Assembly (NCBI RefSeq): GCF_036206005.1
Contig: NZ_CP108143.1
Span: 4,369,501-4,433,500 of the forward strand
Source of the DNA: Streptomyces sp. NBC_00178
Lineage (GTDB): Bacteria; Actinomycetota; Actinomycetes; Streptomycetales; Streptomycetaceae
Length of the DNA stretch: 64,000 nucleotides
Reading direction: 5' to 3'
Positions 7,690 to 15,045 of the stretch are shown here, in pieces; within the stretch, counting starts at the first letter, position 1, and each line of letters opens with the position of its first letter. The notes under the pieces were generated by a model. It did not search any database and was not told the origin of the DNA. It saw only the letters and a program-made list of their open reading frames with translations. The translations under genes and the position numbers were made by a program.

Positions 7690-8916
7690 TCAGTCGCGGG
7701 CCTCGCCCAGCAGCTTCTGGAGCCGCGAGATGCCCTCGACGAGGTCGTCATCGCCCAGGGCGTACGACAGCCGGAGGTAGCCCGGCGTGCCGAACGCCTC
7801 GCCGGGCACGACGGCGACCTCGGCCTCGTCCAGGATCAGGGCCGCGAGCTCGACGGAGTCCGCGGGGCGCTTGCCGCGGATCTCCTTGCCGAGCAGCTCC
7901 TTCACGGACGGGTAGGCGTAGAACGCGCCCTCGGGCTCGGGGCAGAGCACGCCGTCGATCTCGTTCAGCATGCGCACGATCGTCCTGCGGCGGCGGTCGA
8001 ACGCGCCGCGCATCTCGGCGACCGCGTCCAGGGGGCCTGAGACCGCGGCCAGCGCGGCGGCCTGGGCGACGTTGCTGACGTTGGACGTGGCGTGCGACTG
8101 CAGGTTCGTCGCGGCCTTCACGATGTCCTTGGGGCCGATGATCCAGCCGACCCGCCAGCCGGTCATGGCGTAGGTCTTGGCGACGCCGTTGACCACGACG
8201 CACTTGTCACGCAGCTCGGGCACGATCGCGGGGAGCGAGGTGAACTTCGCGTCGCCGTAGACGAGGTGCTCGTAGATCTCGTCCGTCATCACCCACAGCC
8301 CGTGCTCGACGGCCCAGCGGCCGATCGCCTCGGTGTCGGCCTCGTCGTACACCGCGCCGGTCGGGTTGGACGGCGACACGAACAGGACGACCTTCGTGCG
8401 CTCGGTGCGAGCGGCCTCCAGCTGCTCGACCGAGACCCGGTAACCGGTGGTCTCGTCGGCCACGACCTCGACCGGCACACCGCCGGCGAGACGGATCGAC
8501 TCGGGGTAGGTCGTCCAGTACGGCGCCGGGACGATGACCTCGTCACCCGGGTCCAGGAGCGCGGCGAACGCCTCGTAGATGGCCTGCTTGCCGCCGTTGG
8601 TCACCAGGATCTGGGAGGCGTCGACCTCGTAGCCGGAGTCGCGCAGCGTCTTCGCGGCGATGGCGGCCTTGAGCTCGGGCAGCCCGCCCGCGGGGGTGTA
8701 GCGGTGGTACTTCGGGTTGCGGCACGCCTCGATCGCGGCGTCGACGATGTAGCCCGGGGTCGGGAAGTCGGGCTCGCCGGCGCCGAAGCCGATCACCGGA
8801 CGCCCGGCGGCCTTGAGGGCCTTGGCCTTTGCGTCGACGGCGAGGGTGGCGGACTCGGAGATCGCACCGATGCGGGCCGAGACCCGGCGCTCGGACGGAG
8901 AAGTTGCAGCGCTCAT
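7690..8916 (-). CDS. aspC: aspartate/pyridoxal-phosphate aminotransferase, class I
   Basis: 408 aa from the ATG at 8916 (MSAATSPSERRVSARIGAIS). Class I/II fold type I aminotransferase: VIGFGAGEPDFPTPG, TNGGKQAIYE, PAPYWTTYP, VSPSNPTGAVY, the PLP lysine K247 in VVNGVAKTYAMTGWRVGW, and the terminal LRLSYALGDDDL. The family interconverts aspartate and 2-oxoglutarate with oxaloacetate and glutamate; related subfamilies also use prephenate, so aspC is a best-fit symbol. Divergent from tRNA-Trp/secE, next to secE as in other streptomycetes. Confidence 0.9.
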   Translation of the reverse strand: MSAATSPSERRVSARIGAISESATLAVDAKAKALKAAGRPVIGFGAGEPDFPTPGYIVDAAIEACRNPKYHRYTPAGGLPELKAAIAAKTLRDSGYEVDASQILVTNGGKQAIYEAFAALLDPGDEVIVPAPYWTTYPESIRLAGGVPVEVVADETTGYRVSVEQLEAARTERTKVVLFVSPSNPTGAVYDEADTEAIGRWAVEHGLWVMTDEIYEHLVYGDAKFTSLPAIVPELRDKCVVVNGVAKTYAMTGWRVGWIIGPKDIVKAATNLQSHATSNVSNVAQAAALAAVSGPLDAVAEMRGAFDRRRRTIVRMLNEIDGVLCPEPEGAFYAYPSVKELLGKEIRGKRPADSVELAALILDEAEVAVVPGEAFGTPGYLRLSYALGDDDLVEGISRLQKLLGEARD

Positions 8917-9016
8917 GCCCCCATGCTCGCAGACCGGAAAACCCCGGAGCACAGCGGTTTCAGGGACCGGACAGCACTCGGACAGCATGCGGACAGGACC
9001 GGTCGGTTGTTGTCTG

Positions 9017-9046
9017 TTCGACGCGGCGCCCCTGAGCACGTACACT
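9017..9046 (+). promoter_or_regulatory. promoter of tRNA-Trp/secE/nusG
   Basis: TTCGAC (9017-9022), 18-nt spacer, TACACT (9041-9046). Good HrdB-type match upstream of tRNA-Trp; start expected near 9053. Confidence 0.55.
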
Positions 9047-9129
9047 CACCTGTCGTTGGCCTTCATCAGCCGCACCGTCTTCCCCACCGGCCCACCGGTG
9101 AAGATGCGGTAGGTTGGTGGAATCCACAA

Positions 9130-9202
9130 AGGGTCGTAGCTCAATTGGTAGAGCACTGGTCTCCAAAACCAGCGGTTGGGGGTTCAAGTCCCTCCGGCCC
9201 TG
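9130..9202 (+). tRNA. tRNA-Trp (CCA)
   Basis: 73 nt. The acceptor AGGGTCG pairs with CGGCCCT (one T-G), anticodon stem CTGGT/ACCAG with loop CTCCAAA (anticodon CCA), T arm GGGGG TTCAAGT CCCTC. Located just upstream of secE, the order seen widely in actinobacteria. Confidence 0.96.
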
Positions 9203-9308
9203 CTACACACTCCTCCGCCAGGATGTGTGCGCATCTACGTACTTCAATGCACCGCCGTGCGGCTCCACCGGGCGCGGCACGGCCATGACCCGGAATCAGG
9301 TGAGTAGC

Positions 9309-9596
9309 GTGACGGACGCCGTGGGCTCCATCGACATGCCTGATGCCGAGGACGAAGCCCCCGAGTCGAAGAAGAAGGCCCGGAAGGGCGGCAAGCGCGG
9401 CAAGAAGGGTCCTCTGGGCCGGCTCGCGCTTTTCTACCGCCAGATCATCGCGGAGCTGCGCAAGGTCGTATGGCCGACGCGTAACCAGCTCTCGACCTAC
9501 ACGGCCGTGGTGATCGCATTCGTGGTCGTGATGATCGGTCTCGTCACCGTGATTGACTTCGGATTCGCGCGGGTCATCAAGTACGTCTTCGGCTGA
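9309..9596 (+). CDS. secE: preprotein translocase subunit SecE
   Basis: 95 aa from a GTG 4 nt after AGGTGAG; an ATG 8 codons upstream is in frame, but the GTG gives the length I know from S. coelicolor. The N-terminal half is acidic then lysine-rich (SKKKARKGGKRGKKG); the conserved amphipathic segment LRKVVWPTRNQL precedes one membrane helix (VVIAFVVVMIGLVTVIDFGFA). SecE clamps the SecY channel in the plasma membrane. Shares a transcript with nusG 73 nt downstream. Confidence 0.94.
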   Translation: MTDAVGSIDMPDAEDEAPESKKKARKGGKRGKKGPLGRLALFYRQIIAELRKVVWPTRNQLSTYTAVVIAFVVVMIGLVTVIDFGFARVIKYVFG

Positions 9597-9601
9597 TCCC
9601 G

Positions 9602-9636
9602 CGGAGGGCGCCTCATCGGCGCCCCTTTCGCATGTT
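9602..9636 (+). terminator. small hairpin in the secE-nusG gap
   Basis: GAGGGCGCC/GGCGCCCC inverted repeat with TTTCG after it, immediately behind the secE stop. Could partly reduce read-through into nusG. Confidence 0.4.
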
Positions 9637-9669
9637 CCACCCATATGTATCCAGGAAGAAGCAGCCATC

Positions 9670-10560
9670 GTGTCTGACCCGAACCTGAACGACGACGCCG
9701 AGCCCACGGCGAGCGCCGTCGAGTCCGCCGAGGACGAGCTCGACATCGTCGAGGCGGCGGATGCCGTGGCCCCGGACCAGGTCGAAGCTGCTGACGCCGC
9801 CGAGGACGAGCAGGCCGAGTCCGACGAGGACGACGCCGTCGCCGATGAGGACGGATCCGACTCCGACGAGGACGACGAGTCCACCGAGGACGACGAAGCG
9901 GTCGCCGCCGAGGACGAGGAAGACGCCGAGGTGGCCGAACCGGTCGACCCCGTCACCGCCCTCCGCGACGAGCTGCGCGGACTTCCCGGCGAGTGGTACG
10001 TCATCCACACGTACGCCGGCTACGAGAAGCGCGTGAAGGCCAACCTGGAGCAGCGCGCCGTCTCGCTCAACGTCGAGGACTTCATCTACCAGGCCGAAGT
10101 GCCCGAGGAAGAGATCGTCCAGATCAAGAACGGCGAGCGCAAGAACGTCCGCCAGAACAAGCTCCCGGGCTACGTCCTCGTGCGCATGGACCTGACGAAC
10201 GAGTCGTGGGGCGTCGTCCGCAACACGCCCGGCGTCACCGGCTTCGTCGGCAACGCCTACGACCCGTACCCGCTGACGCTGGACGAGATCGTCAAGATGC
10301 TCGCCCCGGAGGCCGAGGAGAAGGCGGCCCGCGAGGCGGCCGAGGCCGAGGGCAAGCCGGCTCCCGCCCGCAAGGTCGAGGTCCAGGTGCTGGACTTCGA
10401 GGTGGGCGACTCGGTCACCGTCACCGACGGCCCGTTCGCGACGCTGCAGGCGACGATCAACGAGATCAACGCCGACTCGAAGAAGGTCAAGGGCCTCGTC
10501 GAGATCTTCGGCCGCGAGACCCCGGTCGAGCTCAGCTTCGACCAGATCCAGAAGAACTGA
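9670..10560 (+). CDS. nusG: transcription termination/antitermination protein NusG
   Basis: 296 aa from a GTG with AGGAAG upstream. Residues 1 to about 94 are a very acidic tail rich in Asp, Glu and Ala. The NGN domain begins with LPGEWYVIHTYAGYEKRVKANL and includes KNVRQNKLPGYVLVRMDL and TPGVTGFVG; the KOW domain is VGDSVTVTDGPFATLQATINEI. NusG binds RNA polymerase beta-prime and links it to Rho or ribosomal protein S10. E. coli NusG is 181 aa, so the tail explains the extra length. Followed by a strong terminator. Confidence 0.97.
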   Translation: MSDPNLNDDAEPTASAVESAEDELDIVEAADAVAPDQVEAADAAEDEQAESDEDDAVADEDGSDSDEDDESTEDDEAVAAEDEEDAEVAEPVDPVTALRDELRGLPGEWYVIHTYAGYEKRVKANLEQRAVSLNVEDFIYQAEVPEEEIVQIKNGERKNVRQNKLPGYVLVRMDLTNESWGVVRNTPGVTGFVGNAYDPYPLTLDEIVKMLAPEAEEKAAREAAEAEGKPAPARKVEVQVLDFEVGDSVTVTDGPFATLQATINEINADSKKVKGLVEIFGRETPVELSFDQIQKN

Positions 10561-10593
10561 CGCTTTCCGTCAGCTTCCGGACACATGCCTATC

Positions 10594-10639
10594 GAGCAGG
10601 TCAGACCGGCTTCGCAGCCTGTCTGACCTGCTCGTTTTT
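10594..10639 (+). terminator. terminator after nusG
   Basis: 13-bp stem GAGCAGGTCAGAC/GTCTGACCTGCTC followed by GTTTTTG. Canonical intrinsic terminator. Confidence 0.92.
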
Positions 10640-10665
10640 GGTCGCGCGACTGTACCCGTTATCGT
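10638..10665 (+). promoter_or_regulatory. possible rplK promoter
   Basis: TTGGTC (10638-10643), 16-nt spacer, TATCGT (10660-10665), immediately after the nusG terminator and 70 nt before rplK. Moderate match only. Confidence 0.4.
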
Positions 10666-10735
10666 TGTGCGGTATGCCTCCATCCGGATGACCGGAACGG
10701 CGGCGAAACACTCTCACTAGGACCCGGAGAGAGCA

Positions 10736-11170
10736 ATGCCTCCCAAGAAGAAGAAGATCACGGGGCTTATCAAGCTCCAGATCAACGCCGGTGCGGCCAA
10801 CCCGGCACCGCCGGTCGGCCCCGCGCTGGGCCAGCACGGCGTCAACATCATGGAGTTCTGCAAGGCCTACAACGCCGCGACCGAGTCGCAGCGTGGCATG
10901 GTCGTGCCGGTGGAGATCACGGTCTACGAAGACCGCTCCTTCACCTTCATCACGAAGACTCCGCCGGCCGCCAAGCTGATCCTCAAGGCCGCGGGTGTGG
11001 ACAAGGGCTCCGGCGAGCCGCACAAGACCAAGGTCGCCAAGCTGACGGCTGCCCAGGTCCGCGAGATCGCCACGACCAAGCTCCCCGACCTGAACGCCAA
11101 CGACCTCGACGCCGCGTCGAAGATCATCGCTGGCACCGCCCGTTCCATGGGCATCACGGTCGAAGGCTGA
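10736..11170 (+). CDS. rplK: 50S ribosomal protein L11
   Basis: 144 aa ([20 protein letters not shown]) with GGAGAGAG before the ATG. The N-terminal domain contains [13 protein letters not shown], the thiostrepton/micrococcin-contacting proline-rich helix; the C-terminal domain binds the GTPase centre of 23S rRNA. L11 is also required for RelA activation in the stringent response. Followed by rplA in the usual L11 operon order. Confidence 0.98.
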
Positions 11171-11190
11171 GTCAGCCCCGTAGCCCCTCA

Positions 11191-11220
11191 GTGGTAGGAC
11201 CAAGCGCTGGTCCGCACCAC
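11191..11220 (+). promoter_or_regulatory. hairpin in the rplK-rplA gap
   Basis: GTGGT-A-GGACCA (11191-11202), loop AGCGC, TGGTCC-GC-ACCAC (11208-11220): 11 base pairs with a small internal asymmetry, 34 nt before rplA. Could be an L1 target; that is inference. Confidence 0.45.
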
Positions 11221-11253
11221 GACTCCACACTCTGAAAATCATCAGGAGTAGAT

Positions 11254-11976
11254 GTGAAGCGCAGCAAGAACCTCCGCGCTGCGGACGCGAAGATCGACCG
11301 GGAGCGCACCTACGCCCCGCTCGAGGCCGTCCGTCTCGCCAAGGACACCGCCACCACGAAGTTCGACGGCACCGTCGAGGTCGCGTTCTGCCTGGGTGTT
11401 GACCCTCGCAAGGCCGACCAGATGGTCCGTGGCACCGTGAACCTCCCGCACGGCACCGGCAAGACCGCCCGGGTCCTGGTCTTCGCGACCGGTGACCGTG
11501 CTGCGGCCGCGGAAGCCGCGGGCGCCGACATCGTCGGCGCCGACGAGCTCATCGACGAGGTGGCGAAGGGCCGTCTGGACTTCGACGCCGTCGTCGCCAC
11601 GCCGGACCTCATGGGCAAGGTCGGCCGCCTGGGCCGCGTGCTCGGTCCGCGTGGTCTGATGCCGAACCCGAAGACCGGCACCGTCACCCCCGATGTCGTC
11701 AAGGCTGTCAACGACATCAAGGGCGGAAAGATCGAGTTCCGCGTCGACAAGCACTCGAACCTGCACTTCATCATCGGAAAGACCTCTTTCGATGACACGA
11801 AGCTGGTCGAGAACTACGGCGCGGCCCTGGAGGAGATCCTCCGTCTGAAGCCGTCCGCCGCGAAGGGTCGCTTCATCAAGAAGGCGACCATGAGCACGAC
11901 GATGGGCCCCGGCATCCCGCTGGACGCCAACCGCGTGCGCAACCTCCTCGTCGAGGAGGACCCGGCCGCCGTCTGA
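11254..11976 (+). CDS. rplA: 50S ribosomal protein L1
   Basis: 240 aa from a GTG with AGGAG 6 nt upstream (MKRSKNLRAADAKIDRERTY). Typical L1: FDGTVEVAFCLGVDPRKADQ, the RGTVNLPHGTGKT loop, GRLGRVLGPRGLMPNPKTGTV, and the C-terminal MSTTMGPGIPLDANRVR. L1 forms the mobile stalk at the E site and in other bacteria represses its own operon by binding the mRNA. A strong terminator follows. Confidence 0.98.
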   Translation: MKRSKNLRAADAKIDRERTYAPLEAVRLAKDTATTKFDGTVEVAFCLGVDPRKADQMVRGTVNLPHGTGKTARVLVFATGDRAAAAEAAGADIVGADELIDEVAKGRLDFDAVVATPDLMGKVGRLGRVLGPRGLMPNPKTGTVTPDVVKAVNDIKGGKIEFRVDKHSNLHFIIGKTSFDDTKLVENYGAALEEILRLKPSAAKGRFIKKATMSTTMGPGIPLDANRVRNLLVEEDPAAV

Positions 11977-12006
11977 AACTGACGGTGGTCGCGGACCGCG
12001 TGACCG

Positions 12007-12053
12007 AAAACCGTCCCCCCGGTGCTCTCAGGAGCGCCGGGGGGACGGTTTTT
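12007..12053 (+). terminator. terminator after rplA
   Basis: 14-bp perfect stem AACCGTCCCCCCGG/CCGGGGGGACGGTT, followed by TTTC. Ends the rplK-rplA unit. Confidence 0.93.
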
Positions 12054-12119
12054 CGTGTGCGGGCTCTCAGTGCGGTGCGTTACCTTTCAACAATTCAACT
12101 ACGTACACAGGGGTGGGGC

Positions 12120-13028
12120 ATGAGTGTGTCGGCATGGAAGCGGGCGGGGGTCTCGCTGACGTTGGCGGCCGTGGTCGTCGGAGTCGCGGGCTGCCAGAGC
12201 GGTGAGAAGAAGCCGGTGGCGGGTGCGGCGAAGTCGGAAGCGCCGGTGACAGAGGTGCTGACGGCCGCGTACAAGAAGACCGCGGCCGCGAAGTCGGCCA
12301 AGGTGCACATGACGGTCACCTCGCCCGCCGCCGCCGGCGGCACGATGGAGATGGACGGCACGATGGGCTGGGGACCCACCGTGATGGACATGACCATGAA
12401 GGGCGAGGCGCTCCAGGCCGCTCCGGACGCACCGGAGCAGGTCCGCATGATCATGGCGGACAACGTCATGTTCATGGACATGGGTGCCTCGGCCGCCGCC
12501 GAGATGGACGGCAAGCGCTGGATGAAGATGGACCTGGGCGCCATCGCGAAGGCATCCGGGAACGCCGCCGCGCAGAAGCAGATGACCCGCGGCCTGGAGG
12601 GGATGAACCAGGACCCGGCGCAGCAGCTGGCGCTGCTCCTGGAGTCCCCGAATCTCAAGCGCGTCGGCGCCGAGAAGATCGGCGGGGTCGCGACGCAGCA
12701 CTACAAGGGCTCGCTCTCGGTCGCCGAGATGCTGTCCGCCAACAAGTCGCTCGACGTCCTGTCGGCCGAGGAGCGCAAGTCGCTGCTCGCCAACGTGAAG
12801 AAGAGCGGGATCACGGGCTACGACACCGAGGTCTGGGTCGACGAGGACGGTTACCCGAGGCGTATGAACGTCGGGGTGGACAACCCGCAGGGCGAAATCA
12901 CCGTGGTCGCCGACTACTCCGACTACGGCGCCGGTGTGACCGTCGAGGCGCCGCCCGCGGGCGAGACCTTCGACCTGATGGAGATGCTCAAGGGGATCGG
13001 GCAGGCCGCGGACCCCGCGACCACCTGA
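12120..13028 (+). CDS. LppX/LprG-like lipoprotein of unknown function
   Basis: 302 aa. Signal peptide residues 1-24 (basic WKRAG, hydrophobic VSLTLAAVVVGVAGC) ends in the lipobox VAGC, so it is a membrane-anchored lipoprotein facing outside. The mature part begins with a Lys/Ala-rich linker, then repeated strands with many Met (MEMDGTMGW, MDMTMKGEAL) and an EVWVDEDGYPRRMNVGV strand like those in LolA/LppX-type convex beta sheets. Members may bind lipid. The position between rplA and rplJ is shared with other streptomycetes as I recall. Own terminator downstream. Confidence 0.8.
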   Translation: MSVSAWKRAGVSLTLAAVVVGVAGCQSGEKKPVAGAAKSEAPVTEVLTAAYKKTAAAKSAKVHMTVTSPAAAGGTMEMDGTMGWGPTVMDMTMKGEALQAAPDAPEQVRMIMADNVMFMDMGASAAAEMDGKRWMKMDLGAIAKASGNAAAQKQMTRGLEGMNQDPAQQLALLLESPNLKRVGAEKIGGVATQHYKGSLSVAEMLSANKSLDVLSAEERKSLLANVKKSGITGYDTEVWVDEDGYPRRMNVGVDNPQGEITVVADYSDYGAGVTVEAPPAGETFDLMEMLKGIGQAADPATT

Positions 13029-13046
13029 TCCTTCGACGGTGACGAC

Positions 13047-13081
13047 GGGCCCCGCAGCCTCTCCGGAGGGTGCGGGGCTCC
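13047..13081 (+). terminator. terminator after the lipoprotein gene
   Basis: GGGCCCCGCAGCCTCTCC/GGAGGGTGCGGGGCTCC inverted repeat 19 nt after the stop; no strong T run. Confidence 0.65.
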
Positions 13082-13165
13082 TCCTCGCAGGCGGCGTGGT
13101 GCCTGCCCTCCGTGTGCCGCCCGACAGGCCCCTAAACCTCTCGCGCGGGGCGAACCAGGACGGAT

Positions 13166-13195
13166 TTGCTCCGGATGGCCCCGGTCGCGTAGCCT
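13166..13195 (+). promoter_or_regulatory. rplJ-rplL promoter
   Basis: TTGCTC (13166-13171), 18-nt spacer, TAGCCT (13190-13195). HrdB-like. Transcription from about 13202 would give a 206-nt leader. Confidence 0.6.
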
Positions 13196-13201
13196 CTACA
13201 A

Positions 13202-13407
13202 GAAGCCAAAGACCGCTGGTCGTCGCCGCGCTCTCGCAAGAGGCACGGTGACCGAAGGTTCCGCTAGATCGGACGACCTGCGCAGGTGACTGTGGAACGC
13301 TCCCGGATTCGTCCGGTCGAGCCGCGCCCTGGCACTTGTGCTGGGGCGTTTCGTCTTTCCCGGCCCCTTCTGAGCGGTCCTCATCACCCGGAAGGAGGCC
13401 GACGCTC
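13202..13407 (+). ncRNA. L10 (rplJ) mRNA leader with attenuator-like hairpin
   Basis: The 206 nt between the promoter and rplJ hold several pairing segments and, at 13325-13348, CGCCCTGGC/GCTGGGGCG (two G-U pairs) followed by TTTCGTCTTTCC, which resembles an attenuator. L10(L12)4 autoregulates through such leaders in many bacteria, and the position fits. The exact L10-binding kink-turn was not modelled here. Confidence 0.55.
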
Positions 13408-13965
13408 ATGGCAAGGCCCGACAAGGCTGCCGCGGTAGCCGAGCTGACGGACCAGTTCCGCAGCTCGAACGCCGCCGTGCTGACCGAGTACCGGGGTCTC
13501 ACCGTGGCGCAGCTCAAGACGCTGCGTCGTTCGCTCGGTGAGAACGCCCAGTACGCCGTGGTGAAGAACACGCTGACCAAGATTGCGGCCAACGAGGCCG
13601 GGATCGACACGCTGGACGACCTGTTCGCAGGTCCGACGGCGGTTGCCTTCATCACCGGTGACCCGGTGGAGTCGGCGAAGGGTCTTCGTGACTTCGCCAA
13701 GGACAACCCCAACCTCATCATCAAGGGCGGTGTCCTTGACGGTAAGGCGCTGTCCGCCGATGAGATCAAGAAGCTCGCGGACCTCGAGTCCCGCGAGGTG
13801 CTGCTCGCCAAGCTGGCCGGCGCCATGAAGGGCAAGCAGACTCAGGCTGCGCAGCTCTTCCAGGCTCTGCCGTCGAAGTTCGTCCGCACCGCGGAAGCGC
13901 TTCGCGCCAAGAAGGCCGAGCAGGGCGGTGCCGGTACGCCGGCTCCCGCCGAGGCCGCCGAGTAA
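13408..13965 (+). CDS. rplJ: 50S ribosomal protein L10
   Basis: 185 aa; ATG preceded by GGAAGGAGG. MARPDKAAAVAELTDQFRSS, then LTEYRGLTVAQLKTLRRSL and YAVVKNTLTKIAA are typical L10 rRNA-binding segments; the C-terminal helix with Ala-rich tail carries the L7/L12 dimers. L10 is the base of the ribosomal stalk and the usual translational repressor of rplJL. Followed 83 nt later by rplL. Confidence 0.98.
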   Translation: MARPDKAAAVAELTDQFRSSNAAVLTEYRGLTVAQLKTLRRSLGENAQYAVVKNTLTKIAANEAGIDTLDDLFAGPTAVAFITGDPVESAKGLRDFAKDNPNLIIKGGVLDGKALSADEIKKLADLESREVLLAKLAGAMKGKQTQAAQLFQALPSKFVRTAEALRAKKAEQGGAGTPAPAEAAE

Positions 13966-14048
13966 TTTCGCTCAGCGGTCCAGCGGGCTCCATGTACGCC
14001 CGCCGACATATACATCCGGCACCTGCCGAATAGTGGAAGGACGCCATC

Positions 14049-14432
14049 ATGGCGAAGCTCAGCCAGGAAGACCTGCTCGCCCAGTTCGAGGAGCTCACCC
14101 TCATCGAGCTCTCCGAGTTCGTTAAGGCGTTCGAGGAGAAGTTCGACGTCACCGCCGCCGCGGCCGTCGCCGTTGCCGGCCCCGCGGGCGCCGGCCCGGC
14201 CGCCGAGGCCGCTGAGGAGCAGGACGAGTTCGACGTCATCCTCACGGGTGCCGGCGAGAAGAAGATCCAGGTCATCAAGGTCGTGCGTGAGCTGACCTCG
14301 CTGGGTCTCAAGGAGGCCAAGGACCTCGTGGACGGCGCCCCGAAGCCCGTCCTCGAGAAGGTCGCCAAGGAGGCCGCCGAGAAGGCTGCCGAGTCCCTCA
14401 AGGGCGCCGGCGCTTCCGTCGAGGTCAAGTGA
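14049..14432 (+). CDS. rplL: 50S ribosomal protein L7/L12
   Basis: 127 aa (MAKLSQEDLLAQFEELTLIE). N-terminal dimerisation helix, an Ala/Gly/Pro hinge (AVAVAGPAGAGPAAEAA), then the C-terminal domain with EKKIQVIKVVRELTSLGLKEAKDLVDGAPKPV that contacts translation factors. Present in several copies per ribosome, bound to L10. Preceded by GGAAGGA. A hairpin lies 60 nt downstream, before rpoB. Confidence 0.98.
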   Translation: MAKLSQEDLLAQFEELTLIELSEFVKAFEEKFDVTAAAAVAVAGPAGAGPAAEAAEEQDEFDVILTGAGEKKIQVIKVVRELTSLGLKEAKDLVDGAPKPVLEKVAKEAAEKAAESLKGAGASVEVK

Positions 14433-14492
14433 CTTCGAGAGTCCTCTGACTCTCCCGAGGCCGCTCGCTCCGTAAGGCGCTGAGTGTCCTCA

Positions 14493-14530
14493 CCGAAGGG
14501 CGATCACCCATCCGGGTGGTCGCCCTTCGG
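14493..14530 (+). terminator. terminator/attenuator after rplL
   Basis: 17-bp stem, CCGAAGGGCGATCACCC (14493-14509) pairing with GGGTGGTCGCCCTTCGG (14514-14530), 4-nt loop, no T tract. Separates rplJL from rpoBC; partial read-through is likely, as in other bacteria. Confidence 0.75.
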
Positions 14531-14549
14531 CATGCCCCCGGGGGCTGCC

Positions 14550-14577
14550 TTGATCTTCCGTCCGCGGCGAGTAGGGT
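14550..14577 (+). promoter_or_regulatory. upstream rpoB promoter candidate
   Basis: TTGATC (14550-14555), 16-nt spacer, TAGGGT (14572-14577). Reasonable HrdB-like match about 470 nt before rpoB. Confidence 0.4.
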
Positions 14578-14852
14578 GATCTTCGCCGTGCGTTTCTCCG
14601 GGGCGCGCCACCGGGCGTCAACAGGCGTCCTCCGGGCGCAGGTGAAGATCGGCGGACGTCCGCCGGGGCCCCGGGGCCTTGACGAACCGCACGCGGCGCG
14701 CAATTCTCAGGACGCGTCGTCATCTCGATCCGCATCCGAGGCATGGATCGAGAGCGAAGAGGGCAGTAAAGAAGAGCGCACACCGCGCGAGGGCTATTCA
14801 TGGGTGTTGAGAACAGCTGTTGAGAGCAACGTGGGTCTCTGAGAACCCCGAC

Positions 14853-14881
14853 TGGACATCAGTGTGCCGCTTGGCTACACT
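14853..14881 (+). promoter_or_regulatory. main rpoB promoter candidate
   Basis: TGGACA (14853-14858), 17-nt spacer, TACACT (14876-14881). The best promoter in the 613-nt gap between rplL and rpoB; a start near 14888 gives a leader of about 158 nt. The rest of the gap has no credible gene. Confidence 0.6.
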
Positions 14882-15045
14882 GACCCTTTGCGCTGCCTGT
14901 TAGCTGCCTCCTGCCCGTCACCAGGGGCATGCCCACGCTCAGCACCGATGACCGGACATTCCCTGACCTTGGGATTCCTGTCTCTGTGTGCGGCTTGGGG
15001 GCCGGTACGCGCGTAGTGAGTCCGAGCCCTCGGAAGGACCCCCTC

